A stretch of 64,000 nucleotides of DNA, taken from positions 2,386,501 to 2,450,500 of the forward strand of contig CM043968.1 of NCBI GenBank assembly GCA_014529385.2. Reading direction: 5' to 3'. The notes below the pieces were generated by a model. That model searched no databases. It was not told the DNA's origin and worked only from the letters and a program-made list of their open reading frames with translations. Below are positions 11,088 to 22,225 of this stretch, in pieces (position 1 is the stretch's first letter; each line of letters starts with the position of its first letter). A program made the translations under genes and the position numbers. The stretch comes from Adiantum capillus-veneris. Lineage: Eukaryota > Streptophyta > Polypodiopsida > Polypodiales > Pteridaceae.

Positions 11088-11635
11088 TGTAACAGACTTG
11101 GACACTCCAAGTCAAGATTCTAACGCGGCATGACAAGAATTCACTTCAAAGCGGTTCACAATTCACAATTGATTCGACACGGCCCGACGGAGTTCCGTGC
11201 CTAGAGAAATTGGCCCCAAAGACTGGCGCCTCTTTCGGTATTTCTTTTTGTATTAATCTGCAACTCAAAGTACAAAGGAGTGGGAGGCTCTCACTCTCAG
11301 ACTTTGCGTCCAGATGCTCTGAGAAGTGGGAGGCCTTCCTACACTTATAAAGATTTTACAAGGGATGCCAAAAGCAGAGCCCCAAAAGCTGTAAATAAAA
11401 AGCCTTGTAAAAATAAAACAACTTTTCTCTCACAAGCCTTGCTTGAGAAAAATAAAGCTCTCTCTCTCTCTTGCTTATCGCGTAGAATAAAGCAAGTAAA
11501 AAAGCTGCCGCTGTCTGCCATAAATAGTGCCGGAAAAAGCGCCGTAATTTTCGAGCTTCTGTACGGCATGCAACGTCAGCAGGGCTGCGTAGTTTCCGGA
11601 TCCGTACGGGGCTTCCACGTCATCATTTCAGCGGG

Positions 11636-11666
<31 letters not shown>

Positions 11667-11695
11667 CTGGGCAGCCACGTCACCAGTTTGTGACA
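11088..11695 (-). mobile_element. 3' LTR of the minus-strand gypsy element
   Basis: On the minus strand the LTR begins TGTCACAAAC at 11695, directly after a polypurine tract (minus-strand CAAGAGGGGGGTA, 11708-11696), and ends TCTGTTACA at 11088, so it has TG...CA ends and is 608 bp. It contains a (TG)n microsatellite at 11639-11664. The outer 20 bp contain the imperfect palindrome ACTTGGACACTCCAAGT. No matching 5' LTR was found to the right of the gag at 17365, so this is the only recognised LTR of the element. Confidence 0.8.
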
Positions 11696-12299
11696 TACCC
11701 CCCTCTTGAAAGCATTGTAATCGCCCTCGATTACGCCTGCAAAACAGACAGAGCCCATAAATTGTCGTAGCAGACACTGACTGTTAGTACCGATGCACTA
11801 GGAACACATATCTAGCACATGTACCAATCGACAGTCACATCACTTGACATCACAGGACATCACATTCAAAATTTTATTCGGATTTCAGACCATGATTTAT
11901 CGGCAACGTATTTAGCAATCGCATCTAGATCCGTCGGGACCTCATAGATGCCCGATTGACTAATCCTTATTGCAACCATGTCTATCGAGATCATTCAGAC
12001 GAAAATGCTGCAGTCATTTCATCTATCAATTCATGCACTTAAACAAGCCAAGAACAAATTAATATCATATTATCAGGAAATCCAGTTCATAAAGTCATAC
12101 ACCAGAATACTGTCAACTCACAGTATCCCTGAAACTCAAAGAGATATCAGTGACTTTAATATAAAAAATCGAGGCAATCTGTTGACAAAGGAACGGAGCA
12201 ACTCCCCTCTTGTGCATACCCGCTGCACCATCTATCGGAATAGACTATGCTAAACTGAATGCTTCACGGTAAAGATTCACAATCTGAGGAGTATCTGCT
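11696..12299 (-). other. Polypurine tract and 3' non-coding part of gypsy element
   Basis: The PPT lies at 11696-11709. The next 600 bp upstream (in element orientation) carry no domain. The same layout, with short matching words such as the CAGACACTGACT region, recurs before the PPT of the plus-strand relative at 55560-56108, confirming that this is element 3' sequence and not host DNA. Confidence 0.65.
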
Positions 12300-14086
12300 A
12301 GGTCCTCCTCCTCCATCTACTTCACATCCAATGTAGGATAGTTCTTGAATTTAACGAAGAACCGCTTTTTGTGCCAATATATGTTCTGGAACAAGGATCT
12401 CCTCCTTTTCTTCCACTTCGGGTTGCTCATCAGGCTCCCCATCTTCGGGCACATCGCCTTTAAAAGTCTTCAAGAGACTCACATGAAAAGCATTGTGAAT
12501 TCTCAAAGTATCAGGCAGCTTCGGTCGGAAGGAGACATCATTTATCTTTTTGTAGATCTGGAAATGTCCGTAGTATCGCATACTAAGCTTTGGAAAAAGC
12601 TTCTGCTTTCCCTTTTTCTTTCTCAAGCGTGCCTTCTCAAAACGTAAGAGCACCCAATTGTTCTCCTTCAATTTCAAATCGCGACGATGGCGATCTGCTT
12701 CCTTTTTCTGTCTTTCTTGAGATTTCTGCAAAGCCTCGCGGACCTTGGCAAAAGCCGTGTCCAAGTTACACGTGTACTCATCGGCTTCAAAAATCTTATC
12801 TTTCGTGCTTAGGAAGGGTGAAACCTTCGTAGCACCTTCAATAATCTCAAATGGCGCCTTCCCTGTCGAAGAGTGTATCATGTTATTGTAGGCAAATTCC
12901 ACCAAAGGTAAATACTTTTCCCATTGAGTCTTCTGATCCGAGATGTAAGACTTCAATAAATCTAGTACCACTGAATTGGCAATCTCAGATTGCCCGTCAG
13001 TCTACGGGTGGAAAGATGATGAGAACTGCAACCGCGTGCCAATGTTCTTTCAAATAGCCTTCCAAAACAAACTCGTAAATTTGGGGTCCATGTCAGAGAC
13101 AATCGTCTCGGGCATGCCATGTAATCTGAAGATCTAGGCCACAAACAGACTCGCTAAGTGATCCGGCTTGACTGTTTTCTTCACTGGAATGAAATGAGCT
13201 TGCTTGCTAATTCTGTTAATAATCGTCCAGATACCATCGTGACCGCTCTGTGTTCTCGGGAGATCAAAAATGAAATCCATTGCAATACTTTCCCAGGGGT
13301 GGGTGGGTATGGGTAAAGGCTGTAACAATCCTTGTGCTTTATGCCTGTCAAACTTGACCCTTCTGGCATACCAAGCAGCTGCGTACAAAATCGTCCACGT
13401 CCTTCTTGAGTCTCTGCCAAAAGAAGTATCTCTCCACATCTTTCAAGGTGGTAGCTATGCCGCGGTGACCCTTAAAAGGTGGACAGTGGCATTCGGTCAT
13501 AACCTTTTCCCTCAATGGTTGTGTAATGCACAACATCGTTTTCCTCATGAAGTAGTCATCCTGAATTGAATATCCCGCTACTATCTCTCCATTCCGTATC
13601 CGAGTGAAAATATCTGCAAAATCTGTATCTATGGCATACTGATCGACCATATCCTCGAAGCTACTATGATGTATCGCGGCAATAGCCCGAACCAACGGCT
13701 TCCGGGACAAAGCATCTGCCACCAAATTCTTCTGTCCTTGTACACGGACAATCTCGAAGTGAAACTGTGACAAGATGTTTGCCCACCGCATCTGCGTTTC
13801 CGAGAGCATGGATAACCGCCAAAAGCTCTTTCTCATAAATCTGTGCTGTCAATTCCGGCCTTGAGAACAATCGGCTCTCGTAGGCAATGACATGGCCTTC
13901 TTGCATTAAGACCGCACCCAGGCTACGACCACAAGCATCACAATATACTTCAAATGACTTCTGCAAGTCCGGCAAAGTCAAAACTGGTCTTGTAGTCAAT
14001 TTCTCTTTCAATGTTTGAAAGACAGTCACCTCTGTGGGTCCCCACGAGAAAGGGACTCTGTTCTGTGTCAAGATATTCAAAGGGGA
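12300..14086 (-). pseudogene. Gypsy pol 3' half: RNase H, integrase, chromodomain-like tail
   Basis: On the minus strand from 14086: the RT connection and RNase H (VPFSWGPTEVTVFQTL, FEVYCDACGRSLGAVLMQEG, 14070-13880), a frameshift, then NLVADALSRKPLV and the integrase HHCC region ending SCLVCQKGQV (13836-13348). The DDE core follows: MDFIFDLPRTQSGHDG (about 13280) and VSDMDPKFTS (about 13100), then EFAYNNMIHSSTGKAPFEII (about 12890-12830). The C-terminal part includes FHVSLLKTFKG and, up to 12300, KFKNYPTLDVK and MEEEDLADTP, which resemble a chromodomain remnant. This places the element among chromoviruses. Stops and shifts interrupt at least four points. About 60 residues of the RT thumb are missing at the junction with the LTR at 14087. 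Confidence 0.85.
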
Positions 14087-14817
14087 TGTCACGTGACACC
14101 CAACCCTATGTGTCAGTGGACAAGCTATAGCATGACGAGGGTTCAGTTCAGTCAAGTCAGTCTAGAATAGGAAGTGATCTGGCACTTTTGTGAGTCTGTT
14201 CGCAGACCGTGCATGTCTAGACACTTAGAGTAGATGCATATCCTTTGGTTGCACACAACATGATCATCAGATTTCCATCAGGATCATTTTCCAGTGCATT
14301 AAACCTATTTTCCCTATTTTTGACATTTTTCACTTATTATTTTTAAGTGACTTTTGTTGGGAACTAGGTAGGGCAATTTTGCTAATGAAATATATAAGCA
14401 AACCAGAGCCAGCACTTTCTGGCAGAAGAGGCAGCAGGGACCTAAGATCCATCCGTGCACCTTTTCAGCAAGACCCCCTCCGCCCCAGGCAGGAGACTTA
14501 GCATTTTCAGCCAAAGAACAGCCAGCGTTTTTCTCCATTGCAGATCAGCCCTAGCGTTTTGCATTGCAGACCAACCCAGCGACAGCAAGACACCGCAGAA
14601 GCCTAGCGTTTTTGCGTTAGAGCTCAAATTCAGCCCTAGCGTTTTTGGTTTGCAAATCAACCTCAGAGTTTTTGCAGATCTTCACGACGGAATCAGCCCT
14701 AGACTCAGCGTTTTCAGTTTTCAGCAGTCAAGCATCGCAGTAGAACCCCCAAACCTCGCAGATCCCACCTTCCCGTAGCAGATCCTCGCTGCACGGTGAG
14801 ATTCATCAAGGTTTACA
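14087..14817 (+). mobile_element. Lone LTR inserted in gypsy reverse transcriptase
   Basis: The sequence starts TGTCACGTGACAC at 14087 and its first 370 bp match, base for base over long stretches, the reverse complement of the LTR ending at 21960. The shared part includes CCTATTTTTGACATTTTTC, AGTGACTTTTGTTGGG and a TATA region (AATATATAAGCAAACC, about 14390). The 3' part differs from the other copy and contains several GCGTTTT words. It interrupts the minus-strand gypsy pol: the RT frame runs up to 14818 and resumes at about 14086, with some 180 bp of RT missing between. The 3' edge is approximate (…TTTACA at 14817). No target duplication is visible. Confidence 0.75.
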
Positions 14818-17365
14818 GTTTCAGCCAAGGTTTACACTCATCCAAACGACTTAGTACCCTTTCAACATCTCTTTCATGTTGCTCCCACGATGCAGAAAAA
14901 ATGAGAATATCATCTAAAAAGATGAACACACATACACCTACCATATCGCCGAAACGACCTACCATGAGATGATTGAATGTACCCACAGCTCCTGTCAATC
15001 CAAAAGGCATAACAATATACTCCCATTGCCCTCGCTCGGTGCGAAAGGCGGTCTTGAAAATGTCGCCTTTGAATACCCGTACCTGATGGTATCCACTTTT
15101 GAGATCGACCTTGCTGAAAACCTTTGCCCCATTGAGCCTATCGAGGGTATACTCAATGCGAGGCATCGGAAACTTGTTCTTGACGGTCATCTTGTTTAAT
15201 GCCCTGTAATCAACACACAAACGAGACGAACCATCCTTCCTACGAACAAACAAAATAAGGGAAGCAAACGGACTTACACTAGGACGTATGAATCCTCTAG
15301 CCACCAACTCCGTGAGTTGTCGCTCTAACTCTTCCTCCTGTGACTTGTTCAAATGGTAGGGAGCCTTACTGACAGGCTGTTCTCCCTCCATAAGCTCGAT
15401 GCGATGGTCCTCTGGCCGCTCGGGTGGGAGATGAGGTGGAAGATCATCCTGCAAAAAGAGATGTTTAAACTTCGTAAACAACTCCGAATACTTACTTGGA
15501 GCCTGAATGCTCTGGGAAACTGGGGCAGCATAGATGAATGCCGCTTGTGCTCCTCGTCGTAATTCACGCTTTACCTGTACATGCGAGATGAGAGGCAAAG
15601 AATGCAAGTCCTCCTCAGCACGAATGATGAGGGGGGAATCGGTTTTGGCATGTAAAGTGAGAGTGTTCGCCTCCCAATCAATGAGAGGGTTTAGTTCACG
15701 AAACCATTTAATGCCTAAAATCATATCACATCCTGAGAGAGGAGATACAAGAAATTTCTTACGAAAAGAAGCTTGCTGAACGGTAAACATCACATCAAGG
15801 CACTCCTTCGTGATGAGAGAGTCCATACCAAGAGCGAAACCAGAAACCTCGAGAGGAGATTTCTGACTAACCTCTAGGCGGGCTCTCTCAACAAGAGGGA
15901 GACTAATCACATCATGCATACTGCCTGGATCAAACAATATGATAAAACGTTGTCCTTTTACATGACCATAACACTTCATGAGAGATTCATCAATGTGTGT
16001 GTCAGAGTCATGAGAAGATGCAGGTTGTGTTGTGACAGAGTTTGTGGTAGCTGTGGGTGCCTTTGGTTCCTTAGGTGGGACTGTCTTAGGACAGGCCTTC
16101 TTAATGTGACCTTGGACATGACATTGAAAACATCTACCTTCTTTAGCATAAATCACTTGTTCTTCAGCCGTGATGTATCCTCCTATAATTCCTTGTGAAG
16201 CTTTTTCATCAGGGGTTAGCTTAGGTTTTGCAGGTGCTTTAGCTTTACCCTTAGATTCATTGTTAGAATTCTTTTCTGAGGAATTAGAGGAAGAAGGGCT
16301 AGAAGAATTACCATTCTTACCATTCTTACTATTCTTACCATTCTGTGTGTTCTGAGAATTCTGAGATGTCCCTTGAGAAGACTTGTTCTCCTTAGGCTTT
16401 CCCTTGTTGTGCTTCATCTCTTGGGCGAGAGCGATTGCTACCGCCTCGTTGAGATCCCCAGGGTCAAAGACTTCAACATCAAACTTGATGTATTCGTCTA
16501 ACCCAAAGAGAAAAGCCTCTTTGCGCTCATCATCCGACTTGCATAATTGAGTGCCTAGCTGCAAAACACGGTTAGAAAAAGACATGACTGGCATACCATG
16601 TTGCTTGAGATTACGCCAATCCTCTTTCAATCGTGCGAGATACTGAGGTGGCATAAACCGCGACTTGAGCTTGTCTTGGAAATCAGCCCAACTAAAAGAG
16701 AGGGGCGTGAAGTCGTCGGCTGCCTCTAGGTGCACGGCTAGCTGTGCCTCTTGCCATGCATGGTACCAATTGATGGCATCACCGGCAAGGTACATAGCTG
16801 CCGTCAAAACTTTGCTATTTCCTGTTTTCTTAGTTGTCGCAAAATAAGCATTAAATTGATGCAACCAAGAATGAATCACCGTAGTATCCATCTTACCATC
16901 ATACTTATTGAAAGTCAACTTTTCGGTGACTGGGTTGTTGGAATCCGCATCGTGGCTTGCACCACTGGAGGAACTCCCACGATCTTTGGGTGGTTCGGTC
17001 TTCGAGGCTAGCATGTGGGAAATAAATTCTTGATTGCGAATCTCCCTTTGAGCTTCACGCTCGGCGTCCCTTTTTGCTTTGCGTTCATTTCGTTCATCGC
17101 GCTTGCGTTCGAAAGCAAGGCGATTGGTTTCTTGTTGTGCCAACGCAATGCGATTCGCTTCCAAAGTGACGCGAGTCGCTTCTTGTTGTGCCAGCATCAT
17201 GTCCATTGATTTGACCATCATCTCCATAGGAGTTAGAACAACTCGTGGCGTAGATGGCGAAGGGGGAGGGTTGGAAAAATCTCCTGGTGGGGAGAATCCT
17301 TCGTCGCCTCTCTCATGCTCATCACCTGTATGCGAAGTATCCATTCCGCTTCGGGTGACGACCAT
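14818..17365 (-). CDS. Ty3/gypsy (chromovirus-like) Gag-Pol, 5' part, truncated in RT
   Basis: An open frame of about 850 codons runs on the minus strand from ATG at 17365. Order: a basic/coiled N-terminus (ERKRDERNERKAKRDAEREA), the retrotransposon Gag core (MYLAGDAINWYHAW near residue 190; ADFQDKLKSRFMPPQY), an Asn/Ser-rich linker, a CCHC zinc knuckle (CFQCHVQGHIKKAC, about residue 415), an aspartic protease with the active motif altered to FDPGS (family norm D-S/T-G), and reverse transcriptase with KVDLKSGYHQVRV, MPFGLTGAVGTF and an intact FLDD. It ends at KPWLKL where the LTR at 14087-14817 interrupts it. Gag and RT are free of stops over 2.5 kb, so the element was fairly young when interrupted. 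It is antisense to CtpA. Confidence 0.93.
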
Positions 17366-17598
17366 GCACTAGGATCTTTGGTTCTTAAGTTCTCGAGGAA
17401 CTTGGTTCTTGAGTGTCTTGAGGTTCTTGAGGTCCTTGAGGTTTCCTTTTGCTTGCAAATCGCGTTGGAGAAGGATCTTCTCTTCACCCGAGTTCTACCC
17501 TTTTTTGCGGGCGCACCCCGTGGTGGCCTTGCGCTCACACCAAGGTTGCTTTTTCCCACCTCACGTCGATTGGCCGGCCGCTAAGTGCACGGTCCGCT
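17366..17598 (-). other. Gypsy 5' leader remnant
   Basis: This lies upstream of the gypsy gag start, between it and the copia LTR at 17599. It contains short CTTGAGG repeats (17405-17450). No gypsy 5' LTR or PBS is found, so the element's 5' end was lost or displaced when the copia LTR inserted. Confidence 0.45.
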
Positions 17599-17789
17599 TG
17601 TTGGGGGTAAAGGCCCCCTGTGGCCCCCTTTCTTGTATAGTGTACACATACTTATACTTAAAACTCACTTATAAGTGAGTACACACATTTTTTTATTAAG
17701 TGTCCGGCCACTTTGGCCGGACAACTTATAAGTGTACTTAAATAAAACAAAGAACCCTCAAAAGAAGCATTGTGGGTTTCTTACGTTTG

Positions 17790-17836
<47 letters not shown>

Positions 17837-17925
17837 GATCTGCTGCGCACCCTACTTCCTGCAGTGTGTGCCCATCTCCTCCTGCTCTCACATACTCCCT
17901 GCGCTCAACAAACTGGTATCAGAGC
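17599..17925 (+). mobile_element. Copia 5' LTR with PBS
   Basis: The LTR is proposed at 17599-17910. It starts TGTTGGGGGTAAAGGCCCC, similar to the LTR start of the copia at 59701 (TGTTGGGGTATAAAGCCC on its minus strand), and ends CTGCGCTCAACA. The exact PBS TGGTATCAGAGC follows at 17914-17925. A (CT)n microsatellite fills 17791-17834, and ACTTATAAGTG words lie around 17670 and 17725. The roughly 310-bp length is typical for copia. Confidence 0.72.
17791..17834. repeat. (CT)n microsatellite in copia LTR
   Basis: An uninterrupted CT run of about 44 bases lies inside the LTR at 17599-17910, between the presumed TATA region and the PBS. Confidence 0.95.
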
Positions 17926-18797
17926 AAGGCTACGTGCCTTGGGCGAATCTCTCGCGCGTAGGAAGGAGTTTCTCTCTCCTTTGCAGATTTTTTCTCTCTA
18001 GAAACAGCAGTGCAACAGCGTTCCCTCTCTTCTCCAAGTACGGTACGTCGACTACCGTTGCTTACACGCTGAAAACAGGGAATTACAGGTCCAAAACAGG
18101 TGTATTTTGGGCTGTTTTTGGCTAAAAACAGGCCATTTTCTGCATATTCAGGTGTAAAAACAACAAAAACAGGTTTACAGGTTGTCACAGGGCACTTTGG
18201 GAACCCAATTTCATGTTTGGAATTGGGGTTTTCTACCATTTTGCTGAAATTTGTCAAATTTCAACAATTATTCGCGACAAAACTTGGGGCTTTTGCTAAT
18301 TTCAGCAAAAACTACCAAGTTTACTCCTTACAGGTGTAGGTGGCAAAGCTACACTGGAGAATTGAGCAGTGAGAATTGGGGGTTTTTTGCTGAATTTTGA
18401 AAAATTCGGCAAAATTTCACTTATGTACTTACATTTGTGGTCAATTTGAGCAGAGAGATTGAGGCTTGTGGAGCCTACAGGTGTTTATTCAATTATTTGA
18501 GCAACTTTCACCTCTTATGTGTATTGCCAAATGTACTTTATGCAATGAAACTGTGGCATGTACAACATTGGGGTCATTGCAAATGCATTTGGTGATGTAT
18601 ACTTGATGTGAGGTTGTTCTATGCGTTGAGTTTGACATGCTCAATATATCATCTTGCTAAAAATTTTACTTTTGAAGTAAATTACAGCATTATATTTGCT
18701 CTTGCAGACACTTTTACAGTGTATATTTGCATTTGCTTTTGCGGTACAGTGATTGTACTTCTTGGCTGAAAATTATCAATTTTTGTTTTGCCTCATT
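17926..18797 (+). other. Copia 5' leader
   Basis: This is about 870 bp between the PBS and the Gag ATG, with no domain. It is rich in AAAACAGG and AAATTTCA words. Long leaders carrying packaging signals are usual in plant copia elements. Confidence 0.55.
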
Positions 18798-20571
18798 ATG
18801 GCTGACACTTCGTCATCCTCTGACTCTAAGAGCCTCTTTGAGATCCGTAGGTTTGATGGTACAGGTTTTGATCTGTGGAAGGATCGCATACAGGGCATTC
18901 TTTTCTTGAAAGAGTGCGATGATGCATTGTCTGCAAATAAGCCAGAGGGTATGTCAGATGCAGATTGGACTAAGCTTAACAGGAAAGCCGTTACTTACAT
19001 CAAGATGGTTGTGACTGATGATATCCTTGTTGACATCAAGGGACTTGACACAGCTATGGCTGTGTGGGATAAGCTTAAAGCTACTTATGAGAATACAACT
19101 CCTGTAAATCAGGTCCATCTCATGAGGAAGCTTGTAAGCTTAGAGCTTGATGAGTCCAAATCTGTCTCTGATCACTTGAATGCTTTTGGTGGCATTTTGA
19201 GTCAGTTGAGTGATTCAGGTTTGCAGGCTTTTGAGGATGATAAGCTCAAGGCTATCTTTCTACTTATGACACTGCCAGAGTCTTGGGAAGCATTGGTTGT
19301 TTCTTTGAGTAACAACTCCAACTTGACCTATGATGGTGTGTGTGGTTCTATCCTCAATGAGGAGATTAGACGCAAGTCAAGTGGGAGTGGCAGTGGATCA
19401 GCCTATAATGTGCGTGGACGCAATGAAAAAAGGCAAAATGTTGCAAATAAGCAAAGAAATCGCAGCAAAAGCAAGGAAAAAACAGCAAGACATCACTTGC
19501 TATCAATAAAGGGGCATAAAAAGCCCGACTACAGGTATTTTAAGAAAGAGCAGGAGCGCAAGAAGCAAATGAATGCAAAAGGCAAGAAAAATGACAAAGA
19601 GGGCAGCTCTACCCCTAAGGAAAGTGAGCCTGAAAAGGCAAATGTGATCTCTAGTGTTGTCATTAAAGAGATTGATGAAAATGAAGACAGTAGTGATCTT
19701 TATGTTGCATCTTTAGATCCACATGTCATGATTGTTGAGGATATGCATATCACTAAGCATGATGTGATAGATGCTTTGCTTTCTACTCATGATGGCCTGT
19801 CACAATCTTGGATTGTTGACAGTGGTCCCTCTTTGGAGTGTTTTGCCTCATACATTGCAGGAAACCTTGGAAAAGTGTATTTGGGCAATAACTATGCTTG
19901 TGACATTGAGGGAGTTGGCACCATACACCTGGCACTTGATAATAGCCAGGAACTCACCCTTCATGATGTTAGATATGTGCCTGGTATCAAGAAGAGCTTG
20001 CTTTCAGTTGGGCAGTTGGATAGCAGAGGCTTCTTCACTACATTTGGTGGTGGCATGTGGAAGATCCAAAAGGGATCTATGCTTGTGACTAGAGGCAGTA
20101 AGAAGGGTACTTTATACTATCTGCATTGCAAGGCATTACCTGGTGGTTTTGTTGCAATTGCAGAAGTGCAATCACACATGGAGCTTTGGCATAAGCGTCT
20201 TGGACATATGAGTCATAAGGGACTGCAGACTCTTTCCTCCCTTGGTAGGATTGATGTAAAAAGCTCTAAACTTGATTTTTGTGATGATTGTGTACTTGGG
20301 AAGCATGTAAAAGCTTCTTACTCTCATGGAGCCTCTAAAAAGGCTAGTATTTTGGATCTTGTACATTCTGATGTATGCACAATGCCAATAAAAACTCATG
20401 GTGGTTCTCGTTACTTTGTGTCTTTCATTGATGATTGTTCACTTAAGCTATGGGTTTATTTGCTCAAGGACAAGAGTGAGGTTTTAAATGCTTTTAAAAA
20501 GTTTTATGCCTTTGTTTGTACTCAAAAGGGTTTGAAACTTAAATGCATACGTACAGATAATGGGGGGGAGT
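18798..20571 (+). pseudogene. Copia Gag-protease-integrase, truncated in the integrase core
   Basis: One open frame from ATG 18798 (MADTSSSS) holds the Gag core (FDGTGFDLWKDRIQG, then KLVSLELDESKSVSDHLN and LMTLPESWEALV), a ruined zinc knuckle (GHKKPDYRYF, with cysteines lost), protease with SWIVDSGPSLE (the usual DSGAS altered to DSGPS), the GAG-pre-integrase region (LWHKRLGHMSHKGLQTL, CDDCVLGKHVK) and the start of the integrase core (DLVHSDVCTMPI, FIDDCSLKLWV, RTDNGGEYT). The match stops at about 20571 and the frame runs on into unrelated sequence to 20660. RT and RNase H are absent. The upstream ATG at 18753 is less likely because family Gags begin MAD. Confidence 0.88.
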
Positions 20572-21960
20572 ACACAAGGGGAGGCTGGACAAGCCCTTCT
20601 TTTTTGGGATTCCTGTCACTCTTCAACAAAACACGATTAGGAATCGCCACGCCCAAGTAAACTTGGGTTTGTGCGACCGCAACAAGCAAAAAAAATAAAA
20701 TCTTGTGGTTCTTTCCTTAAGTAATGCAGAACACTTCCAAAGCTCTGATACCAATGTAAGGTGCAACAGAATGAATGTTGTATTTTCTCAAGATTAGTGA
20801 TCTTTATTGCTCAAGGTTCCTTTTAGTTCTTAGGGAAGGAGAGAGCCTTCCGTCTTTATGGAGTGTGCTATGATCACGAACAAAGTGAGTGGATATTGTG
20901 CGTGCAAGTGAATGAGACTTAGAGAAGGAGAGAAAAGAGATACGACACCCGAGAGGTTGTAAAACCCTCCTCCGAAGGCCCCACTCTCGTCGGTGAGAGT
21001 GGTCTAACTTTGATTGCACAAAGGTGTACAATGATGATGCATGGATTGATGCAAATGGGGGCTATGTCGATGACGACGATGATGACTTTAGGGCTGTTTT
21101 TGGTCTTCTTGTATCTGCTGTCCACAAGGGCTTAATGGCTGAGAATCGGGGTGGTCTTGGGCTGTTTTCGTATGGCTGAAAATCTCTGTTTTACTGCTGT
21201 TGTCATGGCTGAAATTTGCTGATTTGAAGAGGCTCCTACTGATGACAAAACGCTGAGGTTCTGGCAAGGAACAGGCTGCGTTTTTGTGTGGATATCAAGG
21301 GCTGAAAAACGCTGCCTTACAGCAGGGCTGCAGGTGCGTTTTGGGGCTGAAATCGTTGATGATTTGCAGGTATGGCCAGCGTTAGTAAAACGCTAGGACT
21401 ATTGCTGGTAGATGGTAAAACCGCCAGGCAAGAGGGGACTTGGATGGCGATGGGCTGAATATGGGAAAGCGCCAAGGGAGGGAGAGGGCAAGCGATGATG
21501 AAAACGGTGGCTAGTGGTGGAGTGGCCTCGCCAAGGCGGCTTGGGGAGGGTCTTGCTGAGAGAGGGAGGGAACACCTGCTGCTTGGGGGCCTGTTGTGCT
21601 CCTTGCTCATCTACCCAATTGTGTTAACTTGGGTTTGCCTATATATTAACTTACCCAATTTGCCCTACTGAGTACCCAACAAAAGTCACTTAATAAATAA
21701 GTGAAAAATGTCAAAAATAGGGAAAAATGGGATAAAGTCACTTGAAAAATCCCCAAACTGACTCTGATGGAAATGCTTATGCTTATGCAGTGTGCAACTA
21801 GAGGATATGCATCTACACTGAGTGACTGGGCATGCACGGTCTACGAATAGACTCACAAAAGTGCCAGATCACTTCTAATCTAAACCGACTGGACTTGACG
21901 GAAAACCTGTTATGGTGTAGCTTGTCCACGGACACATAGGGTTGGATGTGTCACGTGACA
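20572..21960 (-). mobile_element. LTR (minus orientation) with PBS and short leader
   Basis: The LTR spans 20755-21960 (about 1.2 kb). On the minus strand it starts TGTCACGTGACAC and ends GCACCTTACA, followed at 20754-20743 by TTGGTATCAGAG, the PBS. The first 370 bp match the LTR at 14087. A TATA-like TTAATATATAGGC lies at about 21640 on the minus strand. The leader (20742-20572) ends abruptly against the truncated copia of opposite orientation, so only the LTR and about 180 bp of the element remain. Confidence 0.75.
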
Positions 21961-22225
21961 CCTGAAAACTGTAACCAATCACCCAGAGAGCGTGCTGGAC
22001 CCTCTGCCATGGGACCCCAGGAAACATGAGGCCGACTACCAACCAAGTGGCCTCTCTGAGTGCTAACCATGGGGTTCCAAACAAGGGGCTGTGTCAGGCG
22101 CTCCTCCGTGCAAGTAGGCTGATTAGGGATTACTTTCTGTGTTTAAGTAGTTTGTCCTCATTTTTCGTCTTGCCACATGTGTCTTCCCTAACTGACACCA
22201 CACCCCATATGATAGCAGATTATAT
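21961..22225 (-). other. Probable 3' untranslated part of LINE family A
   Basis: This lies between the LTR edge at 21960 and the ORF2 stop at 22226. It has no domain. A terminal A-run (a T-run on the plus strand) is not visible at the LTR edge, so the LINE tail may have been lost or the LTR inserted into it. Confidence 0.4.

Noticed and set aside
11280-11693. 137-codon plus-strand frame
   Set aside because: It lies inside the gypsy LTR and includes the (TG)n tract, translated as a Cys/Val run. Not a gene.
17732-18125. Plus-strand frames with long Ser-Leu runs
   Set aside because: They translate the (CT)n microsatellite of the copia LTR.
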